Below are positions 1 to 12,189 of a stretch of 64,000 bases of DNA, piece by piece. The stretch covers positions 938,501-1,002,500 of the forward strand of contig JARHVA010001922.1 in assembly GCA_037957365.1 (NCBI GenBank), written 5' to 3'. A program made the translations under genes and the position numbers. This DNA is from Torreya grandis. Its lineage: Eukaryota; Streptophyta; Pinopsida; Cupressales; Taxaceae. Below the pieces are notes generated by a model. That model was not told the DNA's origin, ran no database searches, and saw only the letters and a program-made list of their open reading frames with translations. Numbering within the stretch: position 1 is the first letter of the stretch; the number at the start of each line of letters is the position of its first letter.

Positions 1-2003
1 TGCCATTTTTAATATTTTGATTATGTCGAAGACCTTATTGGAGGAAAAATATATTGTAGGGTTTATGAGGCCAAAGTGGGCCATTCTAAGCATATTTTTC
101 AAATGGCCATTGATCCTTATTTGATTTTATCACAACTGAAATATCTTTGTGAAATCATCACAAGGCAAGGGGTAATCTTTGTCTTGCACAAGGAGAAGAG
201 AATCTATCCATAAGTTTCCAAATTTGTAAATGATTAATAGGAGAGCATGGCTAAGTATTTACACATGAAGACAAGGAGTTTATTTTTCTCCCAAGGGAAT
301 ATTCTCACTCAAGCCCAAGTGCAGTGCATTTCCAGCCAAGAGGATAAAGGGTTTGTTTTCAAATTTTCATCATGACAAGGATAGGTAGTTATCAGAATGA
401 TTTTATTACAAGGCATGAGCTTTCAAGTGTGATCAAGGGCATCTTCTATCTGAATCATATTCCTAGAATATTTTTGGTGAAAAAGTTATATAAAAAGAGG
501 GTTTGTCCTCTTTTCAAATGTTGTTGTTGGTTGTTGTTCTTTATAGGTCTAGGCTTTTTCAATTTTATTAGGATTATTACTATGTGTGTCTTGTCTCTCT
601 TTCTGATGTGGTTGCATCTGTATATACATTAGCAAGCTTTGAGAGCATTGTATATGTCTCCCCTATTGAAAGAACAAACTCACCATACTTTTCCTTTTGA
701 TCACATTTTGAGCAATGATGTATGTCAAATTTGTTTTCAAGATAATGGAAAATAGATATGATTTATACAGTATTTTATCAATGAAATGTAATAATATATT
801 ATTTATGCTTTGATGATTTGGGTATTTAGTTTCATGATTATCAATTGTATCAATTATTTTGGGTATAGATCTAAGTTGTAAATTCCTTTCTGCACTATGA
901 TTTAGAAATGTGTTGTTGATAACCTCTTAAAGGTACCCCGGGTTTATGGATTTGATGGGAGAAAGCATTTGAAATTTTACTTGTAGTGTATGCTTTAGGG
1001 TTTCAATAATCATCTAAATATTTACATTGTATTGGTACCAATGGATGAAAATGATTCTTGATAGTTTCCATAGCTTGTATTTTAGTCTTTTCATCTTTGC
1101 AAATGAATGATGCCATGCCTATTAAAGGAGATCCTACTATTTAAAAAACACACCACCACACCACTCTTTTAAATAATTACTTAACTTGTCTTGACCTATT
1201 TTAACCTACAAATAATACATCCTATTACATATTTTGAGTATTATTTGCCTACAAATGCATAAATATTGCATCTAAAATGTGTCTATATTTTGTGCTTTGA
1301 ATCCCAATATTGTAATTTTCCATTTGGTCCTCTATTATTGAAATTTTCTTTAGAAATGAAAGTTGAAATCATATTTAAATCTATTTTAAATAGCTTATGT
1401 TTGGCCCAAGGCATTTGTTCATTCTATGTGAAAACTCTTACGAAGTGGAGTGAGCAAGTTTGGTTATGTTCTAGTCATATTTGTGTTTCTTGTGTGCCAA
1501 TAATCCCCATGGATATTGAATTATAGTATCCCTCCATGTGATTAAGCTACCCCTTAGTTCCTCTCACCTTGATTTAAGTAGATCTAAAATTAGCATGGAT
1601 TTAACCATACCCTCTATGGATATCTTTCAATCATTGTCTACATTCAGTCCATCCTAATGCTAAACCCTTCCCTAGCTATAATGACATATTTATTTTTATC
1701 CATGTTCTCATATGTTTCAAATCTAATTTATTTGAGTGTACTTTACTACTTTAGGCTATCAACTACGTAACACTCTACTGGGGATGTTATTGTTGACTTG
1801 AAAGATTTGGTAAATTGACATATGTTTATTTCTTGCAAAGCACTATATTTTTTTCATGTTTTGAAGTGATTTACCCTTTTGAACATAAATTTAGATTTTT
1901 TAGTATCTTTGCTTTCATATCTCATTACTAGATTTAGTAAAGTGTGATTTTAGTATGTATCATAACAAGTTTGTAATTTATTATATTCTATAAGTTTTCT
2001 TTT
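1..2003 (+). repeat. E1 5' LTR (5' part outside the window)
   Basis: Direct repeat of the 3' LTR. Matching landmarks include the TATA region (487 and 10127), a stretch about 3 bases after each, and the block near 1650-1690 against 11270-11310. The 3' end is placed just before the primer site at 2006. By comparison with the 3' LTR, roughly 1.2 kb of its 5' part lies before base 1, so the full LTR is about 3 kb. Confidence 0.8.
487..496 (+). promoter_or_regulatory. E1 5' LTR TATA box
   Basis: TATATAAAAA followed by GAGG. It is kept in the same context in the 3' LTR at 10127-10136, which supports a core promoter function. The transcription start would be about 30 bases downstream (inferred). 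Confidence 0.6.
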
Positions 2004-2005
2004 AG

Positions 2006-2018
2006 TGGTGACTCCAAC
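2006..2018 (+). promoter_or_regulatory. E1 primer binding site
   Basis: TGGTGACTCCAAC directly follows the inferred LTR end. It resembles, with a C-to-T change, the TGGCGACTCCACTGG primer site that I know from plant Tat/Ogre elements. The 3' half is no longer recognisable. Its position between LTR and gag is right for minus-strand DNA priming. Confidence 0.5.
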
Positions 2019-2455
2019 ATTATATCTGGTTTCAAGGAAGACCAATGCCCATTTTTAATATCTTCATTTTAGCTTTGAGTGTTCTTTTACTTGCTAAGCT
2101 AGAAGGACTGAGATCATCCTTAAAAGGTGACCCATCAAAGTAGCTTGTCTCACCCTTAGGTGTTCATCAAAGAATAAGGAGACATGTTTAGAGGCCAATT
2201 GAAGGATAAATTTATATAGTAAAGGAGTGTTTGGGCTGTCAAGGATTTGGTACACCCAAACTCTCATTTGTTAAACTTCTTATTATTAAAGATTATCATA
2301 GTTCTCTTGATCATTCAAATCCTTATAGTATAATTTATTACCTAAGACCTTCTCAACTAGTTGAATCTCCTCCTAGATTTGATCCACCAAGTTCACCTCA
2401 CTCACCCCCTCACAACCCTTTACCATTTGATCTTTAACTCACCATTAAACCAATC

Positions 2456-3520
2456 ATGAGGCATAGGGATCAAGATGAGAATGAACATCCTAAGTTTAGG
2501 ATTATTAGATTAAGACCTATCAATTTTGATGAAATGGAGGGGTACCCTAATGAGGTCCCAAATGAAGTAAAAAACCACCTTCCTATGTTTCAAGGGAATA
2601 ATGCAGTGACTGGTGCCCAACATTTGAAGGATTTCCACATTATCATTGAGGATTATGAGGTTGAGCATGAGGATTTTTGAATTAATTAGTTTGTGCACAT
2701 GCTAGAATAAGATGCTCATGAGTATTTTAGTTCCCTTCCTCGTAGATGCATTGATTCATCCAAAGGAATGAAAAATGTTTTTAAAATATAATATGGTGAT
2801 AGAATTGATCATAGGTTCCTTCTTGCTGAATCTAAAAACATTAAAAAGAACCCTAATGTGTGTGTGAAGGATTTTAATACAAGGTTCAACAAGACTATGA
2901 TGAGTCTAATTGAAAATATTAGGCCTAGTGATATAACTTGCCTGATTTAATATTATGATGCCTTTGATAAGAAAGAAGCATACTACTTGAGGGACAAGGC
3001 TCCTACAAACCTGAGATTGGCATTTAACATGGCCATCCAAATTGAAAACAATATAAATTTTATGGTAAACCTTTAAACAAGCAAGTTGATGTGAAATTGG
3101 TTAATCCTAAAAAAATTTAGTCCACTAAGAATGCCAACCTTAAGGAAACTATCAAACCTTTGGCATCTACTGTCAAGGAGATGTCCTACAAGTTGTATAG
3201 AGCTAAAAACAAGATGCCTCATGGATTTACAAGTCAAGAGAGAACTTAGAATTAAAACCAAGCACAAGGGAGAACCCCTTTCTATATTAGAGATAATGAT
3301 AGAGGAAATAAACCTACCTATAATGATAGAAATTAGAATAGAGGAGCTAGAAAAGAAGTGCCTGATTCATTGAATGCCAAAGTTAATACTAGAAATTGTG
3401 ATATTGACATCGATTAGTGTGATAAATTATTCCTTCCCCATCCTCCATGTGATATTTATAAATGAATTAATGAAGATACAGAGGAACCTAAGTCTACATC
3501 TGATCATGATGAGATTTTGA
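2456..3520 (+). pseudogene. gag: E1 gag (degenerate)
   Basis: The start is the ATG at 2456, about 440 bases after the primer site. The reading runs through a basic N-terminus and a retrotransposon capsid-like domain at about 2560-3060: a segment on covering matrix ending FQGNN, then a YFSSLPRR stretch, then KKNPNVCVKDFNTRFNK, which matches the pattern around the gag WxxLP and RFN motifs. Stops interrupt it at about 2678, 2708 and beyond. A Cys/His remnant ending in HPPC lies near 3440. From about 3520 to 4370 the sequence still reads as a decayed gag-protease linker but no motif is certain. The product would have been the capsid protein of the virus-like particle. Confidence 0.7.
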
Positions 3521-4371
3521 TGATTGATTGTCAAGTCTCCTGAAGTAAATTGTTTGCCTCCATCAAATTGTTGAGTGTTACCACTATGGATCAGTTTTAG
3601 AGTGCAATATAAGAGGTATGTGTCCTAAATTTTGAAGTTTTTTGTGATGTTAACATGACAAAAGCATATTAATTTCCCAATCATGATTTTGAATTTTATG
3701 ATCCATGATGATTAAGAAATATGATGAGGGAATTCCTTTAATTGAGGATAGGTAGATGTTAATTAATACAATAGTTTTTCAAGAGAAAGAATATAGTCTG
3801 AAAGTAGGCAACAAGGTAGTGCTCCTCAAGAGACTACCCCTATAAATCTAAGAGTATGGGATGTAACTAAGGAAGTTAAGAAAATTGAAATAGTCCCTAA
3901 TTATTCTAAGCTGGCACCTATTTCTCAAATTATTAAACCAAAAGGTGCTCCAACCAAGAATAGAGTACCTTTGCTGTCTAGTATTTATAAGGATGTGAGT
4001 GATGTTAGAAATAACCCACCATAGAAGACTGCTATAAAAAATTATAATCTATCCTAAATTATTCCACCCTTTATTTTAAATGGTTCTATTCTAGTTGAAG
4101 GTATCACTACCCTTACTATAAATACTCCCCTTTCTTAGTATAACATGTGTGATATGGATTAGGTTTTGAGTCAATTGAAAATCACTATTCTAATTGTCAA
4201 ATCATTATGAATACCTGAACATAGGAAGAGAGCATTTGAATATTTGGAATTTGGTGAGAATACAATTTCTATTGAAATGACTTGACCCCAAACACTCCAA
4301 GAAGATGATAAAGAATCATATGAGGTTGTTGAACCAATCTTAGAAGTTTTTTTTGGGAATCCATTGGTGTG

Positions 4372-4775
4372 AAGTTAGCTAAATGTGGATCCATTTTACA
4401 CAATGCTACTGATTAATGGTTTGATTGTTCATAACTATATGTTTGATTCCAAATCTTCTTATAATGTGATGCCCCTGGGTGTCCTTAATGAGCTTGGAGT
4501 TAAGATCACATCTACCTTTGGAAAATGTGATGCCATGGATTCATGAGAGGTTTTAATTATTGGACAAGTTAAAGGGTTAGTAGTGTAGTTGATAGTTCAT
4601 CCAGGTAAATTCTTTAATATGGATGTGGTAGTTATGGATTACCCACCTAAATGGGGGATGTTGTTACCATGAAAATGGGCTGTCAACATGGGTGGAAGTG
4701 TGTAGATGGACTTATCTTGTGCTACCATTCCTTTAGAGGGTAAGATGGTCAAAATTTATAGAGATCAAAATATAC
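4372..4775 (+). pseudogene. E1 retropepsin (protease) domain
   Basis: Aspartic protease that would process the polyprotein. The active-site region reads MFDSKSSYNVMP where the family has D-S/T-G-A, so the Gly is lost and the enzyme would be dead. Further downstream the PPKWGMLLP and GGSV stretches match the second half of plant Ty3/gypsy proteases, where the LLxRxW motif lies. In-frame stops are TGA and TAG. It sits between the gag linker and the RNase H domain, the usual place for protease. Confidence 0.7.
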
Positions 4776-4849
4776 TGAATGTACTTTAAGATCCAAAAAG
4801 AGATCTAAATGAGGTGCAATACATGGATGTGGAGTTGGGTAGCTTCATC

Positions 4850-5400
4850 AAGAATGTAGATGTTGTTGAAAAACCAATTGTTCTTAATGCTAGGTTTGAA
4901 AATAAAAGTGATGTTTGGAAAATGTATTTTGATGTGGCTTGCTCCAATCTTGGAAATAGAGATGGGATTATCTTCTATGCCCCCAATGGGAAATATTTTT
5001 AGTTTTATTTCAAGCTATCCTTTGAGTGCATGAATAATAATGATTTTTATGAGGCACTCTTGCTTGGTTTATGAATTTCTCATGAATATGGAATTACAAG
5101 TTTGATTATAAAGGGTGATTCTGAGTTAGTGGTTAAACATGTCTAAAATGTTTATGCTACCTAAAATAAAAGGTTGAAATGATATAGGAATGTTGTATGG
5201 TATTTATTAGATTTCTTTGATGCTTTTAACATTTGATTTTATGATAGAAGTTTCAATGAAGAAGATGATAGACTTTCAGGGTTAGGTGCCCAATTTGATA
5301 TTGAAAATATGAACCCTCCCTATCAGTTTCAGGTGGAGGTGATTTTTAGGCCTTCAATCCTAGACAATATTAATCATTGGAAAATTTTTAATGATGATGA
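4850..5400 (+). pseudogene. E1 upstream RNase H (RVT_3/archaeal type)
   Basis: The block starts VWKMYFDVACSN, with the first acidic residue in YFD, then APNGKYF, then YEALLLGL, then IIKGDSELVVKHV, then DDRLSGLGA. This is the motif order of the RNase H_I family found as an additional domain in plant Tat-type elements. The second catalytic acid, normally in AEYEA, is changed. It lies between protease and RT, not after RT. TAA and TAG stops break it. The ordinary Ty3 RNase H is present separately at 6640-7040. Confidence 0.7.
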
Positions 5401-5817
5401 TTAGATAAAAAAGTTTTTAAATTATGAAGTTGAGTTTCAAGATTAGCTGATAGACTTGGAATCCATGGTTCAAGTTTGTGATGGAAAGGAAACCTTGTTT
5501 GGGGAGGATATATTTCAATTGAAGACAAACACTCTCCCTAGAGGGTTGGTGAGTTTAGAAGCATCTTTGGATGGAGCAGACTGAATTAAATATAGAGAAT
5601 AATTTATCTCAAAAGATGTAAATGAGTGTAATTTGGGTTCTCATGAGAATCCATGGAAAGTATGGCTGGGTACTCACCTAAGTGTAGTAAAAAAACAAAC
5701 TTATATACAACTGCTAAAAAAGTACCAAGATTTCTTGGCATGGTCTTATTCTAAATTGAAATCATACAGGTGGGATTTGTTTCAACATGTCATCCCATTT
5801 CAGCCTGATAGTAAGCC

Positions 5818-6600
5818 TTTTAGGTAGAAGCAAAGAACTATTTATCCCATCTTAGCCACCAAGATGTAGGAAGATTTGAAGAATCTTAGGGATGGTGGAA
5901 TTATTCAACCCATCAGATATTCATCATGGGTGGAAAACTTAGTCCCTATATGAAAAAAGAATGGTGACATTTGCTTTTGTGTGTATTTTCAAATTTTGAA
6001 CAAAGCTTCTTTGAAGGATAATTACCCCTTGAACAATATGGATAACCTACTATAAAGTGTTATTAGATTAGAAATTTTGTCTGTACTAGATGGTTTCTCA
6101 GGGTATAACTAAGTTATGGTGAAATAATCCAAGAGACCTAAGACTGCATTTACAATGTCTTGAGTCATACATGTTTATATGAGGATGCCTTTTGGCTTAA
6201 TAAATAATGGTGTAATGTTTTAAAGAGCTATGCACATTTATTTTGTAGGGGTAATTAAAAAGTTCATAAATATGTATGAGGATGCCATTATCGTGTACTC
6301 CAAGAATAGAAAAGAACATTTGGATCATCTTGAGAAAGTGTTCATTAGATGCACGTAGTTTGACATTTCACTTAATCCTAAGAAGCATCACTTCAGAGTA
6401 AAAAAGGATAAGTTGATGGGATATATAGTGTCCAAGGATGGTGTCATGATTGATCTTGAGTGAGTAGAGGCCATTGACAAAGTGCCTATCCTATAGTCCA
6501 AAAAGGGAATTCAGTCCTTTTTTGGATAAATTAACTTCATCAAAAGCTTTGTGTTTAATTTTTTAGAGATTACTTTGCATATTATGTCTATGTTGAAGAA
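5818..6600 (+). pseudogene. E1 reverse transcriptase domain
   Basis: Recognisable blocks in order: the polybasic segment after PFR, DGGIIQPIRYSSWV, a decayed LCVDFR equivalent, ASLKDNYPL, LDGFSGYN (first catalytic Asp retained), RMPFGL and MYEDAIIVYSK. The last should be the YLDD box; positions 6275-6286 read YEDA, so one catalytic Asp and the Leu are gone. Many stops are TAG, for example immediately after PFR. It continues into the connection and RNase H segments. Confidence 0.75.
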
Positions 6601-6639
6601 ATACCAAACCATTAAGTGGTTGGAAAAGGCTATCTAATC

Positions 6640-7045
6640 ATTTAATGACATCAAATGAGCCTTAAAGCTACCCCTATCTTAGCTAACCCTGATTACAATA
6701 AAGCATTCTACTCTTTTGCATCATATAATATCGTAGTTGTTGTCTTGTTGCAAAACAATGATGATGGTCATGAGCAACCCATAGTTTATTTTAGTAAAGC
6801 CATGCAAGGTTTTGAATTGAATTATACTATTATGTAAAAATAAGCCTTCACTCTCTTTAAGGCTATTAAGACATTTAGACCTTATATTTTAAGTTCAAAG
6901 ATTATTGTTTATGTCTCGCATGCAATGGTGAAAGACATATTGACTCAGATTAAAGCATCAAGTAAGATATGCAAGTGGGTTAACAAGTTACAAGAGTATG
7001 ACATGGATATTTAGACCACCAAGTTAGTGAGAGGGATGGGTCTAG
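6640..7045 (+). pseudogene. E1 RT-linked RNase H
   Basis: The ordinary RNase H that follows RT in Ty3/gypsy elements. Visible are ALKATPILANPDYNKAF, then EQPIVYFSKAMQGFELNYT, then the connection to ICKWVNKLQEYDMDI. The catalytic Asp usually found in the DAS/D motif after PF is replaced by SFAS, so activity is lost. About 60 codons in the middle are uninterrupted. Confidence 0.7.
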
Positions 7046-7089
7046 CCAAGCTCATGGCTTAGACAAGTTTTTAAGCTATTGAGAATCCA

Positions 7090-8214
7090 GATGGGGTCCT
7101 CCTAAGATGCCTAGTAGAAGAACAAACTATTGATTTAATTGAGGACTTTCATAGTGGAGTATGTGGCGGTCACTTTGAACCTAAAGTCATAGCTCATAAA
7201 ATTTTGAGAGATAGTTATTGGTGGCCATAATTATTCAATGATGTTTCTCAAAAATTTAGAATATGTGATAAATGTCAATGCTTTGTTGGAAGGTTGAAAG
7301 CTTTTGGTTCTCTTCCCTTCTAGTCTGTGATGATTGAAGGCCCATTTAGAAAATGGGGAATATATTTTATTTGGGAAATCATTGATTCATCAAGTGCTAG
7401 ACATAGATGGATATTTTTTTTAATTAATTAGTTCACAAAATGGGTTGAATTGGTCCTTAAAAATAAGGCTACATACCAAGTGGTTATGTAATTTTTATTT
7501 GATTATATTATTTGTAGATTTGGTGTGCATGTTAAGGTAATTACTGATAATGCCATGAGGTTAAGAGATAAAAATTTGGTGGCATTGTACAAAGAGTATA
7601 GGATCACATTGAATTTTACTTATAATTAAAACCCTTAAGGGAATGGGCAAGCATAATCTAGTAACAATAACTTGCTCAAAATCATTAGATAAATTCTGGA
7701 AGTAAATAAGAAAAGGTGAGGTGAATAGATGATATTTACCTTGTGGGATGATAGGATTACATATAAGAGAGTTATAGGTAAAATAAATTTTGAGCTTGTT
7801 TATGGAGATCAAGCTATCTTACCCATGAATTTGTATTTTCCAACCTATCAGTTCATGCAATATCTAGAGGAAGATAATGAAATTAACCACTATGAAAGTT
7901 GAATAAACCAGATTGTTGAGCTTGATGAAACTAGAAGATAAGCTTATGAGAGACACTTAAAATTGAAGGAAATATTTGAAATAATATTTTATAGAAAGGT
8001 TGTTCCAAGAAATTTTCAAGTAGGTGATCTAGTTTTACTTTAGGATAGTAGGTATGGAGAAAAAGGCAAGCATGGTAAATTTTATGCCTTATGAATTGGC
8101 CCTTATTATATTGACTATAGAATTGGGCAACACTCTTTCTTCTTGAGAGACTTAGATGGTGAGATACTGGAGCTATTAGTTAATGGAAAACATCTAAAAC
8201 ATTTCTTTGATTAA
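7090..8214 (+). pseudogene. E1 integrase
   Basis: The zinc-binding start has the two His (DFHSG and GGHF) and the two Cys (ICDKCQ). The catalytic core follows: FFLIN where the first Asp is expected (Asp to Asn), VITDNAM with the second Asp kept at 7545-7547, and a stop in place of the Glu in the GNGQAxSS motif. The C-terminal part reads GDLVLL then IGPYY and ends NGKHLKHFFD before TAA at 8212-8214. About 375 codons in length, normal for the family. Two of three DDE positions are lost. Confidence 0.75.
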
Positions 8215-8497
8215 GTCTATGACTGTGTAAAGTATTATACACTGTATATTTCTATTGTTTTGTTGCCCCTTTGTGTTGGGCTTTTGTTTGTATAGTTCCT
8301 TTAGTGTATTTATGTCATGTGTTCATTATTATATTCTCATAATCTATTTTTTTTGGTCTAACTTTGTCCAATTGAGTTTTCATGGGTGTTTTCCATAAAA
8401 TTGCTGAAGTATTGACTCCATGGCCAAGGGACTGGTCTTATTTTTTGGGGTTCTTTGCACACCTATAGGGGGTGTACATCCCTAGGTGAGAGCTAAT
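8215..8497 (+). other. E1 3' untranslated stretch before the 3' LTR
   Basis: No coding sequence. It holds G-rich runs (TTTTTTGGGG near 8440 and TAGGGGGTG near 8467) that could be remains of the polypurine tract for plus-strand priming. Neither abuts the LTR start at 8498, so the tract cannot be placed with certainty. Confidence 0.4.
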
Positions 8498-8862
8498 GTT
8501 AGTACCCAAAATTAAGCTGAGTAATTTGTGACATTTTACAAAATACTAGTGCATGAATATCTAGATATTACCTCTTATTTTCAAGTGTTCACCTGAGTTA
8601 AAATTCTAGCTTTTGCCTTGTGAAAACCTTGTGTAATCCAGGTTCCAACTAATGCTTAACATTTTCATGTTTTAATAAGATTATAGGGTTTTTGATTAAA
8701 ATCAAGATAGAAAGATCAAATAATGTTGAGTATGATGTTTTCCATCTTCAAAAGTCCTTTGAAGTGGAAGAATTCTCAAGGCTAATTATAAGTTTGAAAT
8801 ATTGCAAATTGCAGTTAGGGTGAAAAGGTCTATTGGATATATGGTAGAAAAAAATCACAAGT

Positions 8863-9250
8863 TTGACTTTTCAAATTCTTAAGTTTTTTGGAAAATTCTT
8901 GAGTTCAAAATTCTTGGTCAAACTTTTTATTAAAAACTTTTGGTCAGATATTTTGGCTGGACATTTTATTTGGAAATTCTTAAGTTTGAATTTTCAAACT
9001 TTTCATTCAAAAATTCTCAAGTTTAATTTTTTAAATTTTTTTCAAGTTAGAATATTTGTTCAAAAATTTTGGTTGAACTTTATGGTTGGAAATTTTATTC
9101 AAAATCTTTATTTGGACATTTTGTTTTGAGTTTCCCTTGCTTCAAAGGATTTGGTCATTAGAATTTTTATTCAGGCTTTTTGTGTCAGACTTTTTGTTTG
9201 GAAATTTTGTGTCAAACTTTTTATTCAAAAAATTTATGCTCAAAGCTTTC
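8863..9250 (+). repeat. Imperfect tandem repeat in E1 LTR
   Basis: Irregular repetition of units of about 30-45 bases built from TTCAAAATTCTTGG and AACTTTTTATT-like segments, with alternation of TTGGTCA and TTCAAG. Because the U3 start of the 5' LTR is outside the window, it cannot be said whether both LTRs share this expansion. A reading frame spans it, but only as a result of the repeat. Confidence 0.5.
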
Positions 9251-10126
9251 AATTCAATCCAATGTCTTCCACTCACTAGTCAACATGCATCAAAAGAGAG
9301 ATGGTCCAAAAATGAATCAATGAAGTTTCACAGGAAATCAAAGGTTGATGTGGAAAAATATGTACGACCATGTGAGAATTCAAGAGACCACATCAATATT
9401 TTTGCTCGTTCCAAAATGTATGACCTGTCCAAGTGGAAGTTAAGCTTGTAAAAAAATTCAAATCTCAAGCTTTTAATTAAAATAAATCCATGATATTAAT
9501 AAAATCCACATGGATGGTCAAATGATGAAACCAAACTTTTAAAAGGTTAAAATAATGCATTTAGGCATTATAAAGTTTGGCAGAAACTCCAAAAGGTTAA
9601 AGGAAAAAATATAAATGTGGAAGTCACGAGAAGGTTTGAAATTAAGTAAAAATGGTAAAACAATGTGAATTCTTCCATTTTTTATATTTTACTTGTGTCA
9701 AAGACCTATTTGGAGGAAAAATATCTTGCAGGATTTATGAGGCCAAGGTGGGCCATTCCAAGCATATTTTCCAAATGGCCGTGGATCCTTATTTGATTTT
9801 ATCACAGTTGGAATATTCCCATGAAATAATTACAAGGAAATGGGTATTATTTTTCCTATAAAAGGAGAAAGGAAGCTTTCCAAATGTTTCTAGTTTTGCA
9901 AATGATTAATGGGAGAGCATGGTCAAGAAATTACACATGAAGACAAGGAGTTTGTTTTGCTCCCAAGAGAATATTCTACCTCAATCCCAAGTGCAGTGCA
10001 TTTCAAACCAAGAGGATCAAGGGTTTATTTTTAAATCTTCATCATGACAAGGATAATTAGTTACTAGAATGATCAAGGGTATCTTCCAATTAAAGCATAT
10101 TCCTAGAATATTCTAGGTGAAAGAGT

Positions 10127-10136
10127 TATATAAAAA
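10127..10136 (+). promoter_or_regulatory. E1 3' LTR TATA box
   Basis: TATATAAAAA followed by GAGG, matching the box at 487-496 in the 5' LTR. Confidence 0.55.
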
Positions 10137-11312
10137 GAGGGCTTGTCCTCTTTTCAAAGGTTGTTGTTGTTTGTTGTTATTTATAGGTTTAGGATATTTC
10201 AAAAAATTTGGCATCCTTGATTTGTGTGTATTGTATCTCTTGATAAGGTGTTTTTATCTTTACAACCATTAACAAGCTCTGAGAGCATTGTATGTCTCCC
10301 CTATTGAAATAACATTATATATCTCTCCTTGATCACATTCTGAGCAATGATGTATGTAAGATTTATTTTTAAGATTATGGAAAATAACTATGATTTATAA
10401 TGTATTTTGTTAATGAAATGAATAATATATTATTTATGCTCCACTGATTTGGTTATTTAGTTTTATGCTTCTCAATGGTGGCAGTTATTTTGGGCATAGA
10501 TCTAAGTTGTAAATTCCTTTTTGCACTGTGATTTGGAAATGTGTTGTTAATAACCTCTTAAGGGAACCATAGGTTTATGGATTTGATGGGATAAATAATT
10601 TACAATTCTAATTTAAGTTTATGCTTTAGGTTTTCAATAATCATCTAAATATTTGCATTGTAATGGCACCAATGGATGTAAATCATTCCTGATAGTTTCC
10701 ATAGCTTGTATTTTAGTCTTTTTCATCTTTGTAAATGAATTATTTTATGCCTATTTAAGGAGATCATGATGTTTTAAAAACCACACCACCAAACCACTCT
10801 TTTAAATAATTAATTAACTCATCTTACCCTAAAAATAATACACCTTATTACATATTTTGAGTATTGTTTGCCTGTAGATGCATAAATATTGCATATCTAA
10901 AATGTGTCTATATTTTGTGATTTGAAGCCCAACATTTTATTATTATATTTAGCCCTATGTTTTTGAAAATTTCATTAGGAATGAAGGTTATAATCATATT
11001 TACATCTATCTTTAGTACTTTGTGTCTGGCCTAGATCATTTATTCATTTCGTGTGACAACTCTTATCGAGTGGAGTGAATAAGTTTGGTAATGTTCTAGT
11101 AAGATTTGTGTTTCTTATGTTCTAATAATCCAAATGGATATTTAATTGTATTATCCATACATGTGAGCAAGCTACCCCTTAGTTCCTCTCACCTTGGTTC
11201 AAGTAGAGCCATAAGTATCAAGGAACTAACCATACCCTCTATCGATGTCTTCCAGTCATTGTCTACATTCAGTCCATCCTGATGCTAAACCCTTCCCTAG
11301 ATATAATGACAT

Positions 11313-11740
11313 ATTATTGAGTTTTTCATCTTTGTTTGTATACATTCAATCCTTCCTAATTATAAGTGAAAGATGTGTACAATTGGGAACCAACATCACC
11401 TTTATCCACTAATACTCTAATGGGTTATTATGAATGATATTCTATAGCAAAACTTTCCCATATTCCATCCCAAATTTCTTTCTTATAACTTATGTGAACT
11501 TCCCCTCATAATCATAATCAACTAATACAATTAATATTCAAAATGAACATCCCTCATCCTCCAACCATGGGGAAACAAGCTACATTATCTAGATTAAAAG
11601 ATAACATTCTCCAACATTGTGAAGAGATGTCTATCCACATTGATTAAATGGTATACACTTGTATTTAACTCAAATTTCCTATCTCTTCCATGATTCTGAA
11701 TGATTTATTACTTTGTGTAAATAACCTCCCCTCTTTATTA
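11313..11740 (+). other. E4 upstream part, unassigned
   Basis: Begins at the break in the E1 LTR. It reads as coding-like DNA in parts (for example PPTMGKQATLSRLKDN near 11560) just before the protease block, which would fit the gag-protease linker of a Tat-type element, but no family motif is secure. Confidence 0.3.
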
Positions 11741-11747
11741 GAATTTA

Positions 11748-12130
11748 AATAGGAGACATCCAAGTCAAATGTGCTTTAATTGATAAAGGATATGACACTT
11801 ATATTGCTTCCCTTGATTCTATTAAAACACTTGGATATTCTAAATGTGATATTAAATCCACACAAAGTACATGACAAGGATATGATAGAAAATAAATGCC
11901 TCTTCTATGTCATGTTTGGCTTCCCATAATTTTCCCTCCCATCATTATTCATGTAAAAGTTATGATATTTATCTTTCCACTTTCCTATAATATATTACTC
12001 AAATGACTTTGTCCATATTGCATGAGATAAGTTGCTTCATCCACATGCCAATGTGTTAAATTTCCCCACAATGTTGCCATATATAAGATTTAAGTTGACA
12101 TGAACCCTTGGAATTTTGAAAAATTCCAAG
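11748..12130 (+). pseudogene. E4 Tat-type retropepsin remnant
   Basis: The translation gives IQVKCALIDKGYDTYIASLD, then IKTLGYSKCD, then a run ending in NILLK, and CQCVKFPHN. The order matches Tat-type plant proteases, where ALIDSGA, a leucine-rich LGY segment, the YNxLLGR motif and the STxHQxxKFP motif follow one another. The active site D-S-G is changed to D-K-G. One or two stops and small shifts occur. The element runs on the plus strand. No RT or integrase is found downstream, so this is a fragment. Confidence 0.6.
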
Positions 12131-12189
12131 AATGAGGTGTGTTCAAAATACCTACCCTTGAACCTTTACCTAGTATTCCATTTAATGAA

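Larger units (their letters stand above)
1..11312 (+). mobile_element. E1: decayed Tat-type Ty3/gypsy LTR retrotransposon
   Basis: The element is defined by two direct copies of one long sequence: 1-1692 closely matches about 9665-11312. Between them are gag, protease, RNase H, RT, a second RNase H and integrase in that order. The first LTR begins outside the window; the second starts at TGTTAGTACCC (8498). The 3' LTR match stops abruptly at 11312, while the 5' LTR runs about 310 bases further to the primer binding site at 2006, so the 3' LTR end is missing. Numerous in-frame stops and changed catalytic residues show that it is inactive. Assignment to the Tat group rests on the primer site and the extra RNase H; the exact lineage is inferred. 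Confidence 0.85.
8498..11312 (+). repeat. E1 3' LTR, 3' end missing
   Basis: Starts TGTTAGTACCC and carries the second copy of the 5' LTR sequence. Positions 8863-9250 are filled with imperfect copies of short T-rich units. The TATA box is at 10127-10136. Similarity to the 5' LTR stops at 11312, about 310 bases before the expected end, where unrelated E4 sequence begins. Differences from the 5' LTR are frequent (many substitutions and small indels), indicating an old insertion. Confidence 0.75.

Noticed and set aside
8863..9451. Two overlapping open frames in E1
   Set aside because: They come from T-rich repeats in the LTR and resemble no protein.
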